In this document: positions 47,419 to 55,860 of the stretch, one piece after another
Layout of the letters: each line of letters starts with the position of its first letter
Numbering within the stretch: position 1 is the stretch's first letter
Source: Sinorhizobium mexicanum
Lineage (GTDB): Bacteria; Pseudomonadota; Alphaproteobacteria; Rhizobiales; Rhizobiaceae
DNA length: 64,000 nt
Assembly: GCF_013488225.1 (NCBI RefSeq)
Contig: NZ_CP041238.1
Coordinates: 2,939,501-3,003,500, forward strand
Direction of reading: 5' to 3'
Notes under the pieces: model-generated
What the model was told of the DNA's origin: nothing
Database searches by the model: none
The model's input: the letters and a program-made list of their open reading frames with translations, nothing else
Made by a program: the position numbers and the translations under genes

Positions 47419-49065
47419 ATGAAAACGGGTGGTCAACTGGTTGTCGAGGCGCTGGTCGCAAATGGCGTCAGGCGCATCTCGTGCGTGCCGGGAGAGAGCT
47501 ATCTGGCGGTCCTGGACGCACTCCACGACACCGACATCGATGTCATTGTCTGCCGCCAGGAAGGCGGCGCGGCGATGATGGCGGATTGCTGGGGACGGCT
47601 CACGGGCGAACCCGGCATCTGCATGGTGACCCGCGGCCCCGGCGCCACCAATGCGTCCGCCGGGCTTCATATCGCCAGGCAGGACTCGATCCCCATGATC
47701 CTCTTCATCGGCCAGGTGCAGCGCGACGCGCGCGAACGCGAGGCCTTCCAGGAGATCGAGTATCGCCGCGCCTTCACCGAGGTCGCGAAATGGGTGGGAG
47801 AAATCGACGACCCGGCGCGCATCCCAGAATTCGTCACCCGCGCCTTTGCCGTCGCGACGTCCGGCCGGCCGGGCCCAGTGGTGTTGACGCTTCCCGAGGA
47901 CATGCTGACGGAGAGCACCGAGGCACCTCAGGCCCGCGCCTACCAGCCGGTCGAGAGCCACCCGGGCCGCGGCCAGATCGCCCGGTTCGAGGAACTGCTC
48001 GCAGCCGCGAAACGGCCGATTGCCATCCTTGGCGGCACGCGCTGGTCTGCCGAAAGCGTGGCCGGATTCCAGCGTTTCGCGGAGCGATGGCGGCTGCCGG
48101 TCGGCTGCTCCTTCCGCCGCCAGATGCTCTTCGATCACCTGAACCCGGTTTACGCCGGCGATGTCGGCATCGGCATCAACCCTGCGCTGGCGAAGGAAAT
48201 CAAGGAGGCCGATCTCGTCCTGCTCGTCGGCGGCCGTTTTTCCGAGATGCCCTCCTCCAGCTACACGCTGATCGACGTCCCCTACCCCAGGCAGACGCTG
48301 GTCCATGTCCATCCGGATCCCGCGGAGCTCGGCCGCGTCTACCGCCCGGATCTGGCAATCGCCGCAAGCCCGCGCGATTTCGTGGCGGCGCTCGGCGACC
48401 TCGCACGTGCGGCCGAACCCGAGTGGTCCGCGCGCACGGCGGCCATGCACGAAGCCTATCTCAAATGGTCGACGCCGCCTGAAAAGGGTCCCGGCGATGT
48501 GCAGATGGGGCCGATCATGAACTGGATCGAGGCGAATACCGCGCCGGACACGATCTTCACCAATGGCGCCGGCAACTACGCCACCTGGGTGCACCGCTTC
48601 CACCGCTTCCGCCGGTATGGCACCCAGGCCGCACCCGCTTCGGGGTCGATGGGCTACGGCCTGCCGGCGGCCGTCGCGGCCAAGCAACTCCACCCGGAGC
48701 GCGAAGTCGTCTGCTTTGCCGGTGACGGGTGCTTCCTCATGCATGGGCAGGAGTTCGCGACCGCAATCCGCTATCAGCTGCCGATCATCGTGCTCGTCGT
48801 CAACAACGGCATCTACGGCACGATCCGAATGCACCAGGAGCGCGAATACCCCGGCCGCGTCAGCGCCACGGATCTTACCAACCCGGATTTTGCAGCACTT
48901 GCGCGCGCCTATGGCGGCCACGGCGAAACGGTGGTGCGAACCGAAGAATTTGCCGACGCATTCATCCGGGCACGCGCCAGCGGCAAGCCGGCGATCATCG
49001 AAATCAAGCTCGATCCGGAAGCCATCACGCCGACCAGAACGCTGACCGAAATTCGCAACGGTTGA
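47419..49065 (+). CDS. Thiamine pyrophosphate enzyme, acetolactate synthase-like
   Basis: The 548-aa product has the three-domain layout of ThDP enzymes. The N-terminal Pyr domain carries the cofactor Glu48 (CRQEGGAAMMADC) and MVTRGPGATNASAGLH; a central domain includes AILGGTRWSAESV and LVGGRFSEMPSSSYTL; the C-terminal PP domain has ASGSMGYGLPAAVAAKQL and the metal site GDGCFLMHGQEFATAIRYQ with NNGIYG. It lacks the FAD/regulatory pairing of IlvBH: no small subunit gene follows. So it may be a decarboxylase or carboligase other than acetolactate synthase. GGAGGAG precedes the ATG. It lies 48 bases after the transporter gene. Confidence 0.9.
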   Translation: MKTGGQLVVEALVANGVRRISCVPGESYLAVLDALHDTDIDVIVCRQEGGAAMMADCWGRLTGEPGICMVTRGPGATNASAGLHIARQDSIPMILFIGQVQRDAREREAFQEIEYRRAFTEVAKWVGEIDDPARIPEFVTRAFAVATSGRPGPVVLTLPEDMLTESTEAPQARAYQPVESHPGRGQIARFEELLAAAKRPIAILGGTRWSAESVAGFQRFAERWRLPVGCSFRRQMLFDHLNPVYAGDVGIGINPALAKEIKEADLVLLVGGRFSEMPSSSYTLIDVPYPRQTLVHVHPDPAELGRVYRPDLAIAASPRDFVAALGDLARAAEPEWSARTAAMHEAYLKWSTPPEKGPGDVQMGPIMNWIEANTAPDTIFTNGAGNYATWVHRFHRFRRYGTQAAPASGSMGYGLPAAVAAKQLHPEREVVCFAGDGCFLMHGQEFATAIRYQLPIIVLVVNNGIYGTIRMHQEREYPGRVSATDLTNPDFAALARAYGGHGETVVRTEEFADAFIRARASGKPAIIEIKLDPEAITPTRTLTEIRNG

Positions 49066-49080
49066 GGAGAGCCGAACTCC

Positions 49081-49124
49081 GGCGCTTCTCACCCCCCTCT
49101 GCCCGGCAGGCAGAGTGGGGCGCC
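49081..49124. terminator. Hairpin between convergent genes
   Basis: GGCGC at 49081 pairs with GCGCC at 49120, enclosing a second stem (CCCTCTGCC with GGCAGAGTGGG, one bulge). It sits in the 95 bases between the TPP enzyme stop and the DUF442 gene stop, where the two transcripts meet. No U-run is present. Confidence 0.5.
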
Positions 49125-49160
49125 GTAGCGACTCGCGTGGCAGATGGCAAACCGATCCCG

Positions 49161-49499
49161 TCAGCTGCGGATGTGCTGCGTCTGCTGATAGACTGCGGTC
49201 GAGCGGGCGCCGGAGCGGCAATAGCCGAGCATCGGGCGCTGGAACTCATCGAGTGCATCGACCATGCGGGTCACCGCGTCGGCGGTCACGCCCATCGGGC
49301 CCACTGGAATATGCGTGATTTCGAGGCCCAGCTCGGCGGCGCGCGCGGCGATCGCATCGAAGGTCGGCTGATCAGGGGTCTCGAAATCCGGGCGGTGGCA
49401 GACGATGGACTTGAACCCGAGCGCCTTGATCTCGTCGAGGTCCTCGACCGTGATCTGGCCGGAGACCGAGTATTCATCGTTGATCTGGCGAATGTCCAT
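49161..49499 (-). CDS. TIGR01244/DUF442 phosphatase-like protein
   Basis: The 112-aa product is a single DUF442 domain (the beta-lactamase hydrolase-like N-terminal domain, related to dual-specificity phosphatases). It begins MDIRQINDEYSVSGQITVED, then FKSIVCHRPDFE and, near residue 93, the P-loop CRSGARS (CX5R type with Cys and Arg intact). The family in rhizobia is often joined to sulfide metabolism genes (as Blh or BigR operons), but no such neighbour is here. Function unknown; phosphatase or persulfide chemistry would be inference. Confidence 0.85.
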   Translation of the reverse strand: MDIRQINDEYSVSGQITVEDLDEIKALGFKSIVCHRPDFETPDQPTFDAIAARAAELGLEITHIPVGPMGVTADAVTRMVDALDEFQRPMLGYCRSGARSTAVYQQTQHIRS

Positions 49500-49615
49500 G
49501 ATGATGCTTCCTCTGAACGCTGTCGACCTGATTTAGGCCCGGCGTCAGGCGGCGTCAATCGCAAGAGCGGGATGAGGAAGTTTCCGCCCGCAGCCGCTCT
49601 TGCCATTGCGGTCGA

Positions 49616-50458
49616 TCAGGACACCGCGAAGGCGAGCGCATAGCCGCGCGCCTGGCCTGGCTCGATGACGCCGAGTTCGCCCGATGCCGCCAGTTCCGGC
49701 CGCTTTGCCAGCCGATGCGACCCCGGTTCGATACTGATGACATTGGCGCCGTCGCGCTGGCAGCGCCACATCTGCAGGAACGGCAGCGTATCCACGCGAA
49801 ACCGAACGGCAAGCCGCCGCCCGCCAAGCCCCGGCAAGGGCGCAAGCGAAACCTCCGACCAGCCTTCCTCGTCATGCGCCGGAATACAGAAATGGGCGCT
49901 CTCGCCCATGCCGAACTGCCAGCCGAGCGATCCACTTTCGAGCGAGGGACTGACGATATGCGTTTCAGGGCCGAGCAGCCGGCCGCCGATATTCATGTGA
50001 TACATCATCATCGGCGCGAAGGCCGAGGCGCCGACGTTCGTTACGCGATCCTCAAGTATCACGCTTCGCCCATTTTCGCTCACGGACCATCGACGCTCGA
50101 CCGCCGCCTTGCCGCCACAGGCAAGATCCACCTCGATGAGAGCCTCGCAACGTGTGCCGTCTGCGGACATCTCCGCCCGGATGACGGACGTGCCTGCAAG
50201 CGAACCGTGCAGAGGATAGCGCCTTCCGTCGTCGCGGCCTTCGACGGGTTCGGGATGGCGGATGTGATCGGGACCGCAAGTAAAGAGAAAGCCGGCGAGC
50301 GCATGATCGATTCGTGGGTCGCCATCGGACGGGATGGCCGACCCGGGAGAAAGGTCCGTGCCATCGACCGCAAAGGCGGCAATGTCGAGCGCCGATGAGC
50401 GATCGAACAGGAGATGGTTAGAGACGCCGTCACGCGTGCTGCTCAAGGTCGTTTCCAT
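49616..50458 (-). CDS. Aldose 1-epimerase-like protein (DUF4432)
   Basis: The 280-aa product starts METTLSSTRDGVSNHLLF and has the galactose-mutarotase-like beta-sandwich fold typical of DUF4432: DGRRYPLHGSLAGT with the active-site-like His, RCEALIEVDLA, MMMYHMNIGGRLLGP and VISIEPGSHRLA. Members are taken as sugar-binding or sugar mutarotase enzymes; the substrate is unknown. An upstream extension to 50521 is possible but has no family match. Divergent from the L,D-transpeptidase. Confidence 0.8.
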   Translation of the reverse strand: METTLSSTRDGVSNHLLFDRSSALDIAAFAVDGTDLSPGSAIPSDGDPRIDHALAGFLFTCGPDHIRHPEPVEGRDDGRRYPLHGSLAGTSVIRAEMSADGTRCEALIEVDLACGGKAAVERRWSVSENGRSVILEDRVTNVGASAFAPMMMYHMNIGGRLLGPETHIVSPSLESGSLGWQFGMGESAHFCIPAHDEEGWSEVSLAPLPGLGGRRLAVRFRVDTLPFLQMWRCQRDGANVISIEPGSHRLAKRPELAASGELGVIEPGQARGYALAFAVS

Positions 50459-50777
50459 AGGTTGCTCCGGCTGGCACACACGAATCGCGCGCGGGTGCAA
50501 ATGCATGATAAAGCAAAGCAAAACGCCCCGAGCATGCTAATTTCCAACTGAACAATCGGGCTTCGTGGGCGTTACAGACATAGACGGAGGAGGAATGCGG
50601 CGCGAAGATCGCTTCTCTGACCCTTGCGCGTTCATCCTCTCCTGTTGAAAGAGAGGCGAGACCGATCTAACTACGGTTAACCGATCGGTCAGGATGAATT
50701 TTAACCAACCGTTCACGATGGATTCACTTTTTTCACATTAACGTCCAAATCGGCATGTACCGCCCGGATCAATCATC
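50459..50777. promoter_or_regulatory. Divergent region before the L,D-transpeptidase
   Basis: This 319-base gap has no credible ORF. The 100 bases next to the transpeptidase are AT-rich and hold several TTAACC elements (50679, 50701). TTAACCAACCGTTCA at 50701-50715 fits TTAA-N7-TTCA, one base off the CtrA consensus TTAA-N7-TTAA. Cell-cycle control is therefore possible but unproven. Confidence 0.35.
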
Positions 50778-52154
50778 ATGAAAACAGGTTCTATCGTGAC
50801 GACTGCGACCCGCACCGGCCTTTCGCTTCTCGCCGCAGCCGGCCTTTTGGCCGTGGAGCTTACACCTGCCTCCGCGCAGGAAGGTTATTATCGCGGCCGC
50901 GGCGATGTGATCCTGGTCACTCCGAACGGCGAAATTCTCGACTACACACCGGGACGGGACGAGGTCCGCGCGATGCGTGACGGTCGCGGCCGCACTGTTC
51001 TCGTCGATCCTTGGGGCAACGTCGTCGCGACGGTGATGCCGTCGGACGGCTACGGCAGAGCGCGCCGCCGGCAAAGCGATGTCGACGTCTATTCGAATGA
51101 CGGCTACCGCGATCGCGGCTACGGTTATTCCGAGCCCGGCGAGTTTACCGGCACGGTCCCGGACTACCGCGAACCGGCTCCGGTCGAGCGCGAGGAACTG
51201 TGGGAGAACCTGCCGGGCCTGATCGATGGCAGCGAGCAGGCAGCCTACGATCCGCAATACGATGAGCCGCTTAGCCAGCCGATGCCGCCGGCAATCTCGG
51301 TGAAGGGCAAATCGCGTGCAGAGATTACCGCGCTGCAGGTGTTTCTCGACCGCGAAGGCTTCTCGCCGGGTGTGATCGACGGCAAGATGGGTTCGAACGT
51401 CACCAAGGCCATCGAAGCCTGGCAGCAGGCAACCGGCGAGACGCTCGATCCGAACAACACCGAAGACATTCTCGAACGTCTGCGCTTCAACGGCGGCCTG
51501 CCGATCACCACCTATACGATCACCGCGGCCGACGCGGCCGGGCCCTATGTCGCGGCGATCCCGGAAGACTATGCCCACAAGGCAATGCTTCCGCATCTCT
51601 CCTTCACGTCCACGACCGAGATGCTCGGCGAGAAGTTCCACATGGACGAGAACTACCTGCGCGAGCTCAATCCGGGCGTAGACTTCACCATTCCGGGTAC
51701 TATCATCAAGGTCATCAATCCAGGCCCGACAAAGGCGGCCAAGGTCGCGCGGATCATCGCCGACAAGGCCCGCAAGCAGGTTCTCGCCTATGACGAAGGG
51801 GGCAAGCTCGTTGCCGCCTATCCTTCGACGATCGGCTCGTCGGACACGCCCTCCCCGTCCGGCATCGTGTCGGTCGAGCGGATCGCCTTCGATCCGGGCT
51901 ACACCTACAACCCGAAGATCAACTTCCAGCAGGGGGCGAACGACAAGATCCTGACCCTGCAGCCAGGACCGAACGGTCCCGTGGGCACGGTATGGATCGC
52001 CCTGTCGAAGCCGACCTACGGCATTCACGGCACCCCCGACCCGTCGAAGATCGGCAAAACCCAGAGCCACGGCTGCATCCGCCTGACCAACTGGGACGCC
52101 ACCGAACTCGGCAAGATGGTCAGCAAGGGCGTGACGGTCGAGTTCGTCGATTGA
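50778..52154 (+). CDS. L,D-transpeptidase (YkuD domain) with peptidoglycan-binding domain
   Basis: The 458-aa product has a signal peptide (about residues 1-35, ending ASAQEG). Then comes a Tyr/Arg/Gly-rich stretch (to about residue 130), a PG_binding_1-like domain (ITALQVFLDREGFSPGVID, near 178-200), a middle LysM-like linker (LGEKFHMDENYLRELNPG) and the YkuD catalytic domain (about 335-458). The active site HGTPDPSKIG and SHGCIRL (Cys433) is intact. It should make 3-3 crosslinks, or link lipoprotein, in the periplasm. Rhizobiaceae grow at the pole and rely heavily on L,D-transpeptidases, so many paralogues exist. Confidence 0.93.
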   Translation: MKTGSIVTTATRTGLSLLAAAGLLAVELTPASAQEGYYRGRGDVILVTPNGEILDYTPGRDEVRAMRDGRGRTVLVDPWGNVVATVMPSDGYGRARRRQSDVDVYSNDGYRDRGYGYSEPGEFTGTVPDYREPAPVEREELWENLPGLIDGSEQAAYDPQYDEPLSQPMPPAISVKGKSRAEITALQVFLDREGFSPGVIDGKMGSNVTKAIEAWQQATGETLDPNNTEDILERLRFNGGLPITTYTITAADAAGPYVAAIPEDYAHKAMLPHLSFTSTTEMLGEKFHMDENYLRELNPGVDFTIPGTIIKVINPGPTKAAKVARIIADKARKQVLAYDEGGKLVAAYPSTIGSSDTPSPSGIVSVERIAFDPGYTYNPKINFQQGANDKILTLQPGPNGPVGTVWIALSKPTYGIHGTPDPSKIGKTQSHGCIRLTNWDATELGKMVSKGVTVEFVD

Positions 52155-52426
52155 TCCCGTAACGCGCCCGCCGCCCGGCGAAGGACACTCTCCTTTGAGG
52201 ACCAGTACCTCACAAGGGCGCGTACAGGAGATTTTCCTGGTCGCAATCTGCGGCCGCCGCCGGGCATTGCGCGGCTTCATGACCTCATGAAACATTGTCA
52301 TGAAAAACTTTGCGACAATGGTTCTATCACTGGCGAAGAGTTTTCCATCACGATCAATCGGTGCAGGATAAGGAGGGACGTTTTTCGGCCTTCATTTCCC
52401 ACTCCGAAGGCAAAGGAATATCCGCA

Positions 52427-53716
52427 ATGGCAACGGAGCGTGCTCTCCCCAATCTCTGGCATGCCACGGCTCCGGCCGCTCCTGAAGCCGGCCCGCTTGC
52501 AGGCGAACTGACGACCGACGTGGCGATTATCGGCGGCGGTTTCACCGGTCTCTCGGCCGCCCTGCATCTTGCGGAAAAGGGCGTGAACGCCACCGTGGTC
52601 GAAGCGCGGATGATCGGTTTCGGTGGCTCCGGGCGCAATGTCGGTCTCGTCAATGCCGGCATGTGGGTGAAGCCGGACGATCTCGTGGCAACCCTCGGCG
52701 CCGACGCAGGGAACCGCTTGTTGAAAGAGCTCGGCGACGGTCCGTCGCAGGTCTACGATCTCGTCGCGAAACACGGGATGCAATGCGAAGCCGTGCGGAA
52801 CGGCACGCTCCACATGGCTGTCGGTGCCGAGGGCGTGAAGGACATTGAGGATCGCGAGGCGCAGTGGAAGAAGCGCGGCGCGCCGGTCGAAGTGCTCTCC
52901 GCCGAGAGGACGCACGCGCTTTCCGGCGCGGAGGGCTTTGCCGGTGCGTTGCTTGACCGTCGCGCCGGAACGATCCAGCCACTCGCCTACGCAAGAGGGC
53001 TGGCGCGCGCGGCGCTTGCCGCCGGCGCCAGGATCTTTACCGACACTCCGCTCGTTGCCGCCGAGCGCCAGGGCGATCTATGGAAACTGAGCGCCGGCCG
53101 CGGCAGGATTACCGCCCGCCACGTCATTCTTGCCACCAACGCCTATGGCGGCCTCGTTGCCGACGTGCCGTGGAAGGCGCATACCCAGGAACTGACGATC
53201 CTCCCCTATTTCCAGTTCGCCACCAATCCGCTTCCCGAGAAGGTTGCAGCGCGAATCCTGCCGGAGCGTCAGGGCACCTGGGACACCGGGCTCGTCATGA
53301 CCTCCTTCCGCATGGACCAGCAGAACCGGATGATCTTCGGTTCGATCGGCCGGCTCGACGCCATGGCCGAGGGCACGCACCGCGCCTTCGCGGCCCGCTC
53401 GCTGCGCAGGCTCTTCCCCTATATCGGCGATTTCCGCTTCGAATACTGGTGGGACGGCAACATCGGCATGACGACCAACAACCTGCCGGCGATGCACGTC
53501 CTTGCTCCGAACGTCGTTTCGGTAAGCGGCTACAATGGCCGCGGCATTGCGCCGGGAACCGTCTTCGGGCGTGCGCTCGCAGACCACGTCATGGGAGACG
53601 CCTCGGCAATCCCGCTTTCAGAAACCCCGATCACGCCGGATCCGTGGAGGACCGTGAAGTCGGCCTTCTATCACGCCGGCGCGCAGGCAAAGCACTTCGT
53701 CGATCGGCGGTTCTGA
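52427..53716 (+). CDS. FAD-dependent oxidoreductase, OrdL/PuuB-like
   Basis: The 429-aa product starts MATERALPNLWHATAPAAPE and carries the FAD motif VAIIGGGFTGLSAALHLAEK (residues 30-49), VVEARMIGFGGSGRNVGLVN, then RRAGTIQPLAYARGLA and the late SGYNGRGIAPGTVFG. The GFGGSGRN block is shared with the gamma-glutamylputrescine oxidase (PuuB/OrdL) group, so a gamma-glutamyl amine or another secondary amine is a plausible substrate. It stands alone on the plus strand but lies within 4 kb of a ligase/dehydrogenase cluster that could make such substrates. Longer frames upstream lack a ribosome site. Confidence 0.85.
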   Translation: MATERALPNLWHATAPAAPEAGPLAGELTTDVAIIGGGFTGLSAALHLAEKGVNATVVEARMIGFGGSGRNVGLVNAGMWVKPDDLVATLGADAGNRLLKELGDGPSQVYDLVAKHGMQCEAVRNGTLHMAVGAEGVKDIEDREAQWKKRGAPVEVLSAERTHALSGAEGFAGALLDRRAGTIQPLAYARGLARAALAAGARIFTDTPLVAAERQGDLWKLSAGRGRITARHVILATNAYGGLVADVPWKAHTQELTILPYFQFATNPLPEKVAARILPERQGTWDTGLVMTSFRMDQQNRMIFGSIGRLDAMAEGTHRAFAARSLRRLFPYIGDFRFEYWWDGNIGMTTNNLPAMHVLAPNVVSVSGYNGRGIAPGTVFGRALADHVMGDASAIPLSETPITPDPWRTVKSAFYHAGAQAKHFVDRRF

Positions 53717-53760
53717 GCTCCGCTGCTCTTCACCTCCTGCCTGCCGGTTGTTCTCTCCCC

Positions 53761-53949
53761 GTCATTCCTGTGCTTGTCACAGGAATCCGGTCGCACCGCG
53801 CCGTCGGTGCGGAAGACTCCATCTTGGCGCTTTGTGCCACGCCGAAGGGCAGCATTGTGGCGCCAACAGCCACTTCCGGTCGACAAGCCAACGTCATTCA
53901 CGGCGCAGACGCGCCGTGGCTGGATCCCTGTGACGAGCACAGGGATGAG
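53761..53949. repeat. MITE-like element with 26-bp inverted ends
   Basis: CATTCCTGTGCTTGTCACAG (from 53763) and the complement at 53922-53947 (GGATCCCTGTGACGAGCACA onward) match over 26 bases with 4 mismatches. They enclose about 133 bp with no coding capacity. The element sits between the OrdL-like gene and the chemoreceptor gene. Sequences of this type (CCCTGTGACGAGCACAGGG) recur between genes in rhizobia. Only one copy is present in this window. Confidence 0.65.
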
Positions 53950-53979
53950 GAGGGTGTGTGGCTGTGTTTCGGCGGTAGT

Positions 53980-55497
53980 TTAAGCCGCGACATGATAGCC
54001 GAATGTCGCGCCCGCCGTACCGCTGCCGGACGTCTTGAAGGCGCGGAGACGCCGCGCGATCTGCTCGGCCTCCGCCGTCAGCGCCTGGCTCGAGGCGTTC
54101 GCCTGCTCCACCATCGCGGCATTCTGCTGGGTGATCTGGTCCATCTGGCTGATGGAACTGTTGACCTCCTGAAGGCCCGTCGCCTGCTCGGCGGTGCTGG
54201 CGCGGATCGCACCGAAGACCGCGCTCACCTCCACCACCTGCGCCACGATCTGCTGCAGCGACTGGGCCACCTTGTTGACCGAGTTGACGCCATCCTCGAC
54301 CTGCTCGCGCGATTTCGCGATCAACGACTGGATCTCCCTGGCCGCCTCGGCACAGCGCTGCGCGAGCGCGCGCACCTCCGAGGCGACGACGGCAAATCCC
54401 CTCCCCGCGTCGCCAGCACGGGCCGCCTCGATGCCGGCATTGAGCGCCAGCAGGTTGGTCTGGAAGGCGATCTCGTCGATTACATCGACGATGCGAGCGA
54501 TGCTCGCCGACGAGGCCTGGATTTCCTGCATCACGCCGATGGCATAGCTGACGACCTCGCCGCCCTGCTCGGCATTGGCACGCGCGGCGATGACGGTCGA
54601 ATTGGCCTGGTCGGCCCCTTCGGCCGTCTGACGCACGGTGCGTGTCACCTGCTCCACCGCGGCCGCCGTTTCCTCGAGATTGGCCGCCTGACGTTCCGTG
54701 CGTTTTGCGAGATCGTCGGCCGCATCCGCGATTTCCTTGGCATTCAGGTGAATCTGGCTGGCGCCTGCGCCGATCCCGCCGATGACCCGCGCCAGTTCGC
54801 TGATGGCGTGATTGAAGTTTTCGCGAAGTTCGCCGTAAGCCTCCGGCAGGTCGGAAGTGATGCGCGCAGTCAGGTCGCCATCGGAAATCTGCTTCAAGGC
54901 CGCGCCGAGCGTGCGGCTGACGAGTTCCCGCTCGCCGGCAAGCACCTCCTCCTGCACGGCACGCTGCTTCGTGACGTCGGAGGCGTCCATATAGACCGAG
55001 ATGGAGAGGTCCATATCGAGGAATACGCCCTTGATCAGGCTCGCCAGCATCGCGCCCATCTCCTCCGCCGAAGTCGTCTGGCGGGAGAAGACACCTCCCT
55101 TCGGCCAATGCGTCTTCACGGCCGCACCGATCAGGTGCTCGGCAATCAGTGCATAGCCGCCGATATACCAGCGCGGCTCGAGGCCGATCTTGGCGTGGAC
55201 CTGGCCGATCGTGCGCACCTTGGAGCCATATTCGGCATTGAAATTCGCATCAGCGATGTTCGCCCAATGGCCGAGCTGGGCGTTCTTGGCGCGGGTGATA
55301 CGCCCGTCGGACGAGAAGAAGGCCTTGGTCTCCGGCGTCTGCTTCACCCTTGCATAGAACCGGTCGAGCGCAGGTCCGAGCTCCTTCTGCAGGATCGGCT
55401 TCAGCGCCCTTAGATTTGTCTTGGCGGCTTCATCCAATGCCATGAAATTGAGACGGCCGGCGATATCCTGGCCGGCGGTGGAGGGTTCCGTCTTCAT
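53980..55497 (-). CDS. Soluble chemoreceptor with protoglobin sensor (IcpA/HemAT-like)
   Basis: The 505-aa product starts MKTEPSTAGQDIAGRLNFMA. An N-terminal protoglobin domain covers about residues 15-170, with the likely heme-proximal His101 in VHAKIGLEPRWYIGGYAL. A HAMP-like stretch follows (ALKQISDGDLTARITSDLPE, about 205-224), then the methyl-accepting signalling domain with hairpin tip EIAFQTNLLALNAGIEAARA and VVASEVRALAQR. No membrane segment is seen, so it should be cytosolic and sense oxygen or another gas through heme. S. meliloti IcpA has this architecture. An upstream ATG at 55566 gives an unlikely 23-residue extension. Confidence 0.93.
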   Translation of the reverse strand: MKTEPSTAGQDIAGRLNFMALDEAAKTNLRALKPILQKELGPALDRFYARVKQTPETKAFFSSDGRITRAKNAQLGHWANIADANFNAEYGSKVRTIGQVHAKIGLEPRWYIGGYALIAEHLIGAAVKTHWPKGGVFSRQTTSAEEMGAMLASLIKGVFLDMDLSISVYMDASDVTKQRAVQEEVLAGERELVSRTLGAALKQISDGDLTARITSDLPEAYGELRENFNHAISELARVIGGIGAGASQIHLNAKEIADAADDLAKRTERQAANLEETAAAVEQVTRTVRQTAEGADQANSTVIAARANAEQGGEVVSYAIGVMQEIQASSASIARIVDVIDEIAFQTNLLALNAGIEAARAGDAGRGFAVVASEVRALAQRCAEAAREIQSLIAKSREQVEDGVNSVNKVAQSLQQIVAQVVEVSAVFGAIRASTAEQATGLQEVNSSISQMDQITQQNAAMVEQANASSQALTAEAEQIARRLRAFKTSGSGTAGATFGYHVAA

Positions 55498-55602
55498 CCG
55501 TGAACTTCCCTGCGTAGAGCTCGACTGAGTCATGGAAGGCGGAACCACCGATACTGAACATCGCATCGGGAACCCATCGCCGCGTTCATGGCGGCCGCGT
55601 CG

Positions 55603-55705
55603 CCTGCATGTTTTCTTCGATCGCCCCGACTTCAGGACAAAACATGCAGCAATTCAAAGTGCACAGCGACCTTTGTGCGTCCTAAGAGACGCGCAGCGCT
55701 ATAGA
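55603..55705 (+). repeat. RIME-like intergenic repeat, copy 4
   Basis: CCTGCATGTTTTCTTCGATC ... TTCAGGACAAAACATGCAG, linker CAATTCAAAG, then CACAGCGACCTTTGTGCGTC ... GACGCGCAGCGCTATAG. Orientation equals that of the other three copies. It lies between the start of the chemoreceptor gene and the end of the ParA gene, both minus-strand. Confidence 0.75.
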
Positions 55706-55805
55706 CGTTGACGCGTATTCACTTTCCTTCGGCAGGGTTAAAAGAGCGTGGTAAAGGAAACCTTACGCGCGACGGCCATTCGGTGGACCTAGACAAAAGA
55801 TTCAG

Positions 55806-55831
55806 CCGGAATTGACCGACGTCAATTCCGG
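55806..55831 (-). terminator. Terminator after the ParA gene
   Basis: CCGGAATTGAC and its exact complement form an 11-bp stem with a CGAC loop, 30 bases past the ParA stop. On the minus strand it is followed by CTGAATCTTTTGTC, a short delayed T-run. It fits a moderate rho-independent terminator. Confidence 0.65.
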
Positions 55832-55860
55832 TTGAATTCGGGAGAAGGCCAAAAATACTG

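Noticed and set aside
45916..49221. A minus-strand open frame of about 1,100 codons
   Set aside because: It is antisense to the lipase, EamA transporter and TPP enzyme genes, which all have family motifs and ribosome sites. The translation has no recognisable fold.
52293..52320. Inverted repeat CATTGTC/GACAATG upstream of the OrdL-like gene
   Set aside because: The 7-bp arms with a 14-base spacer are too short to separate from chance, and position does not fit a terminator or operator clearly.
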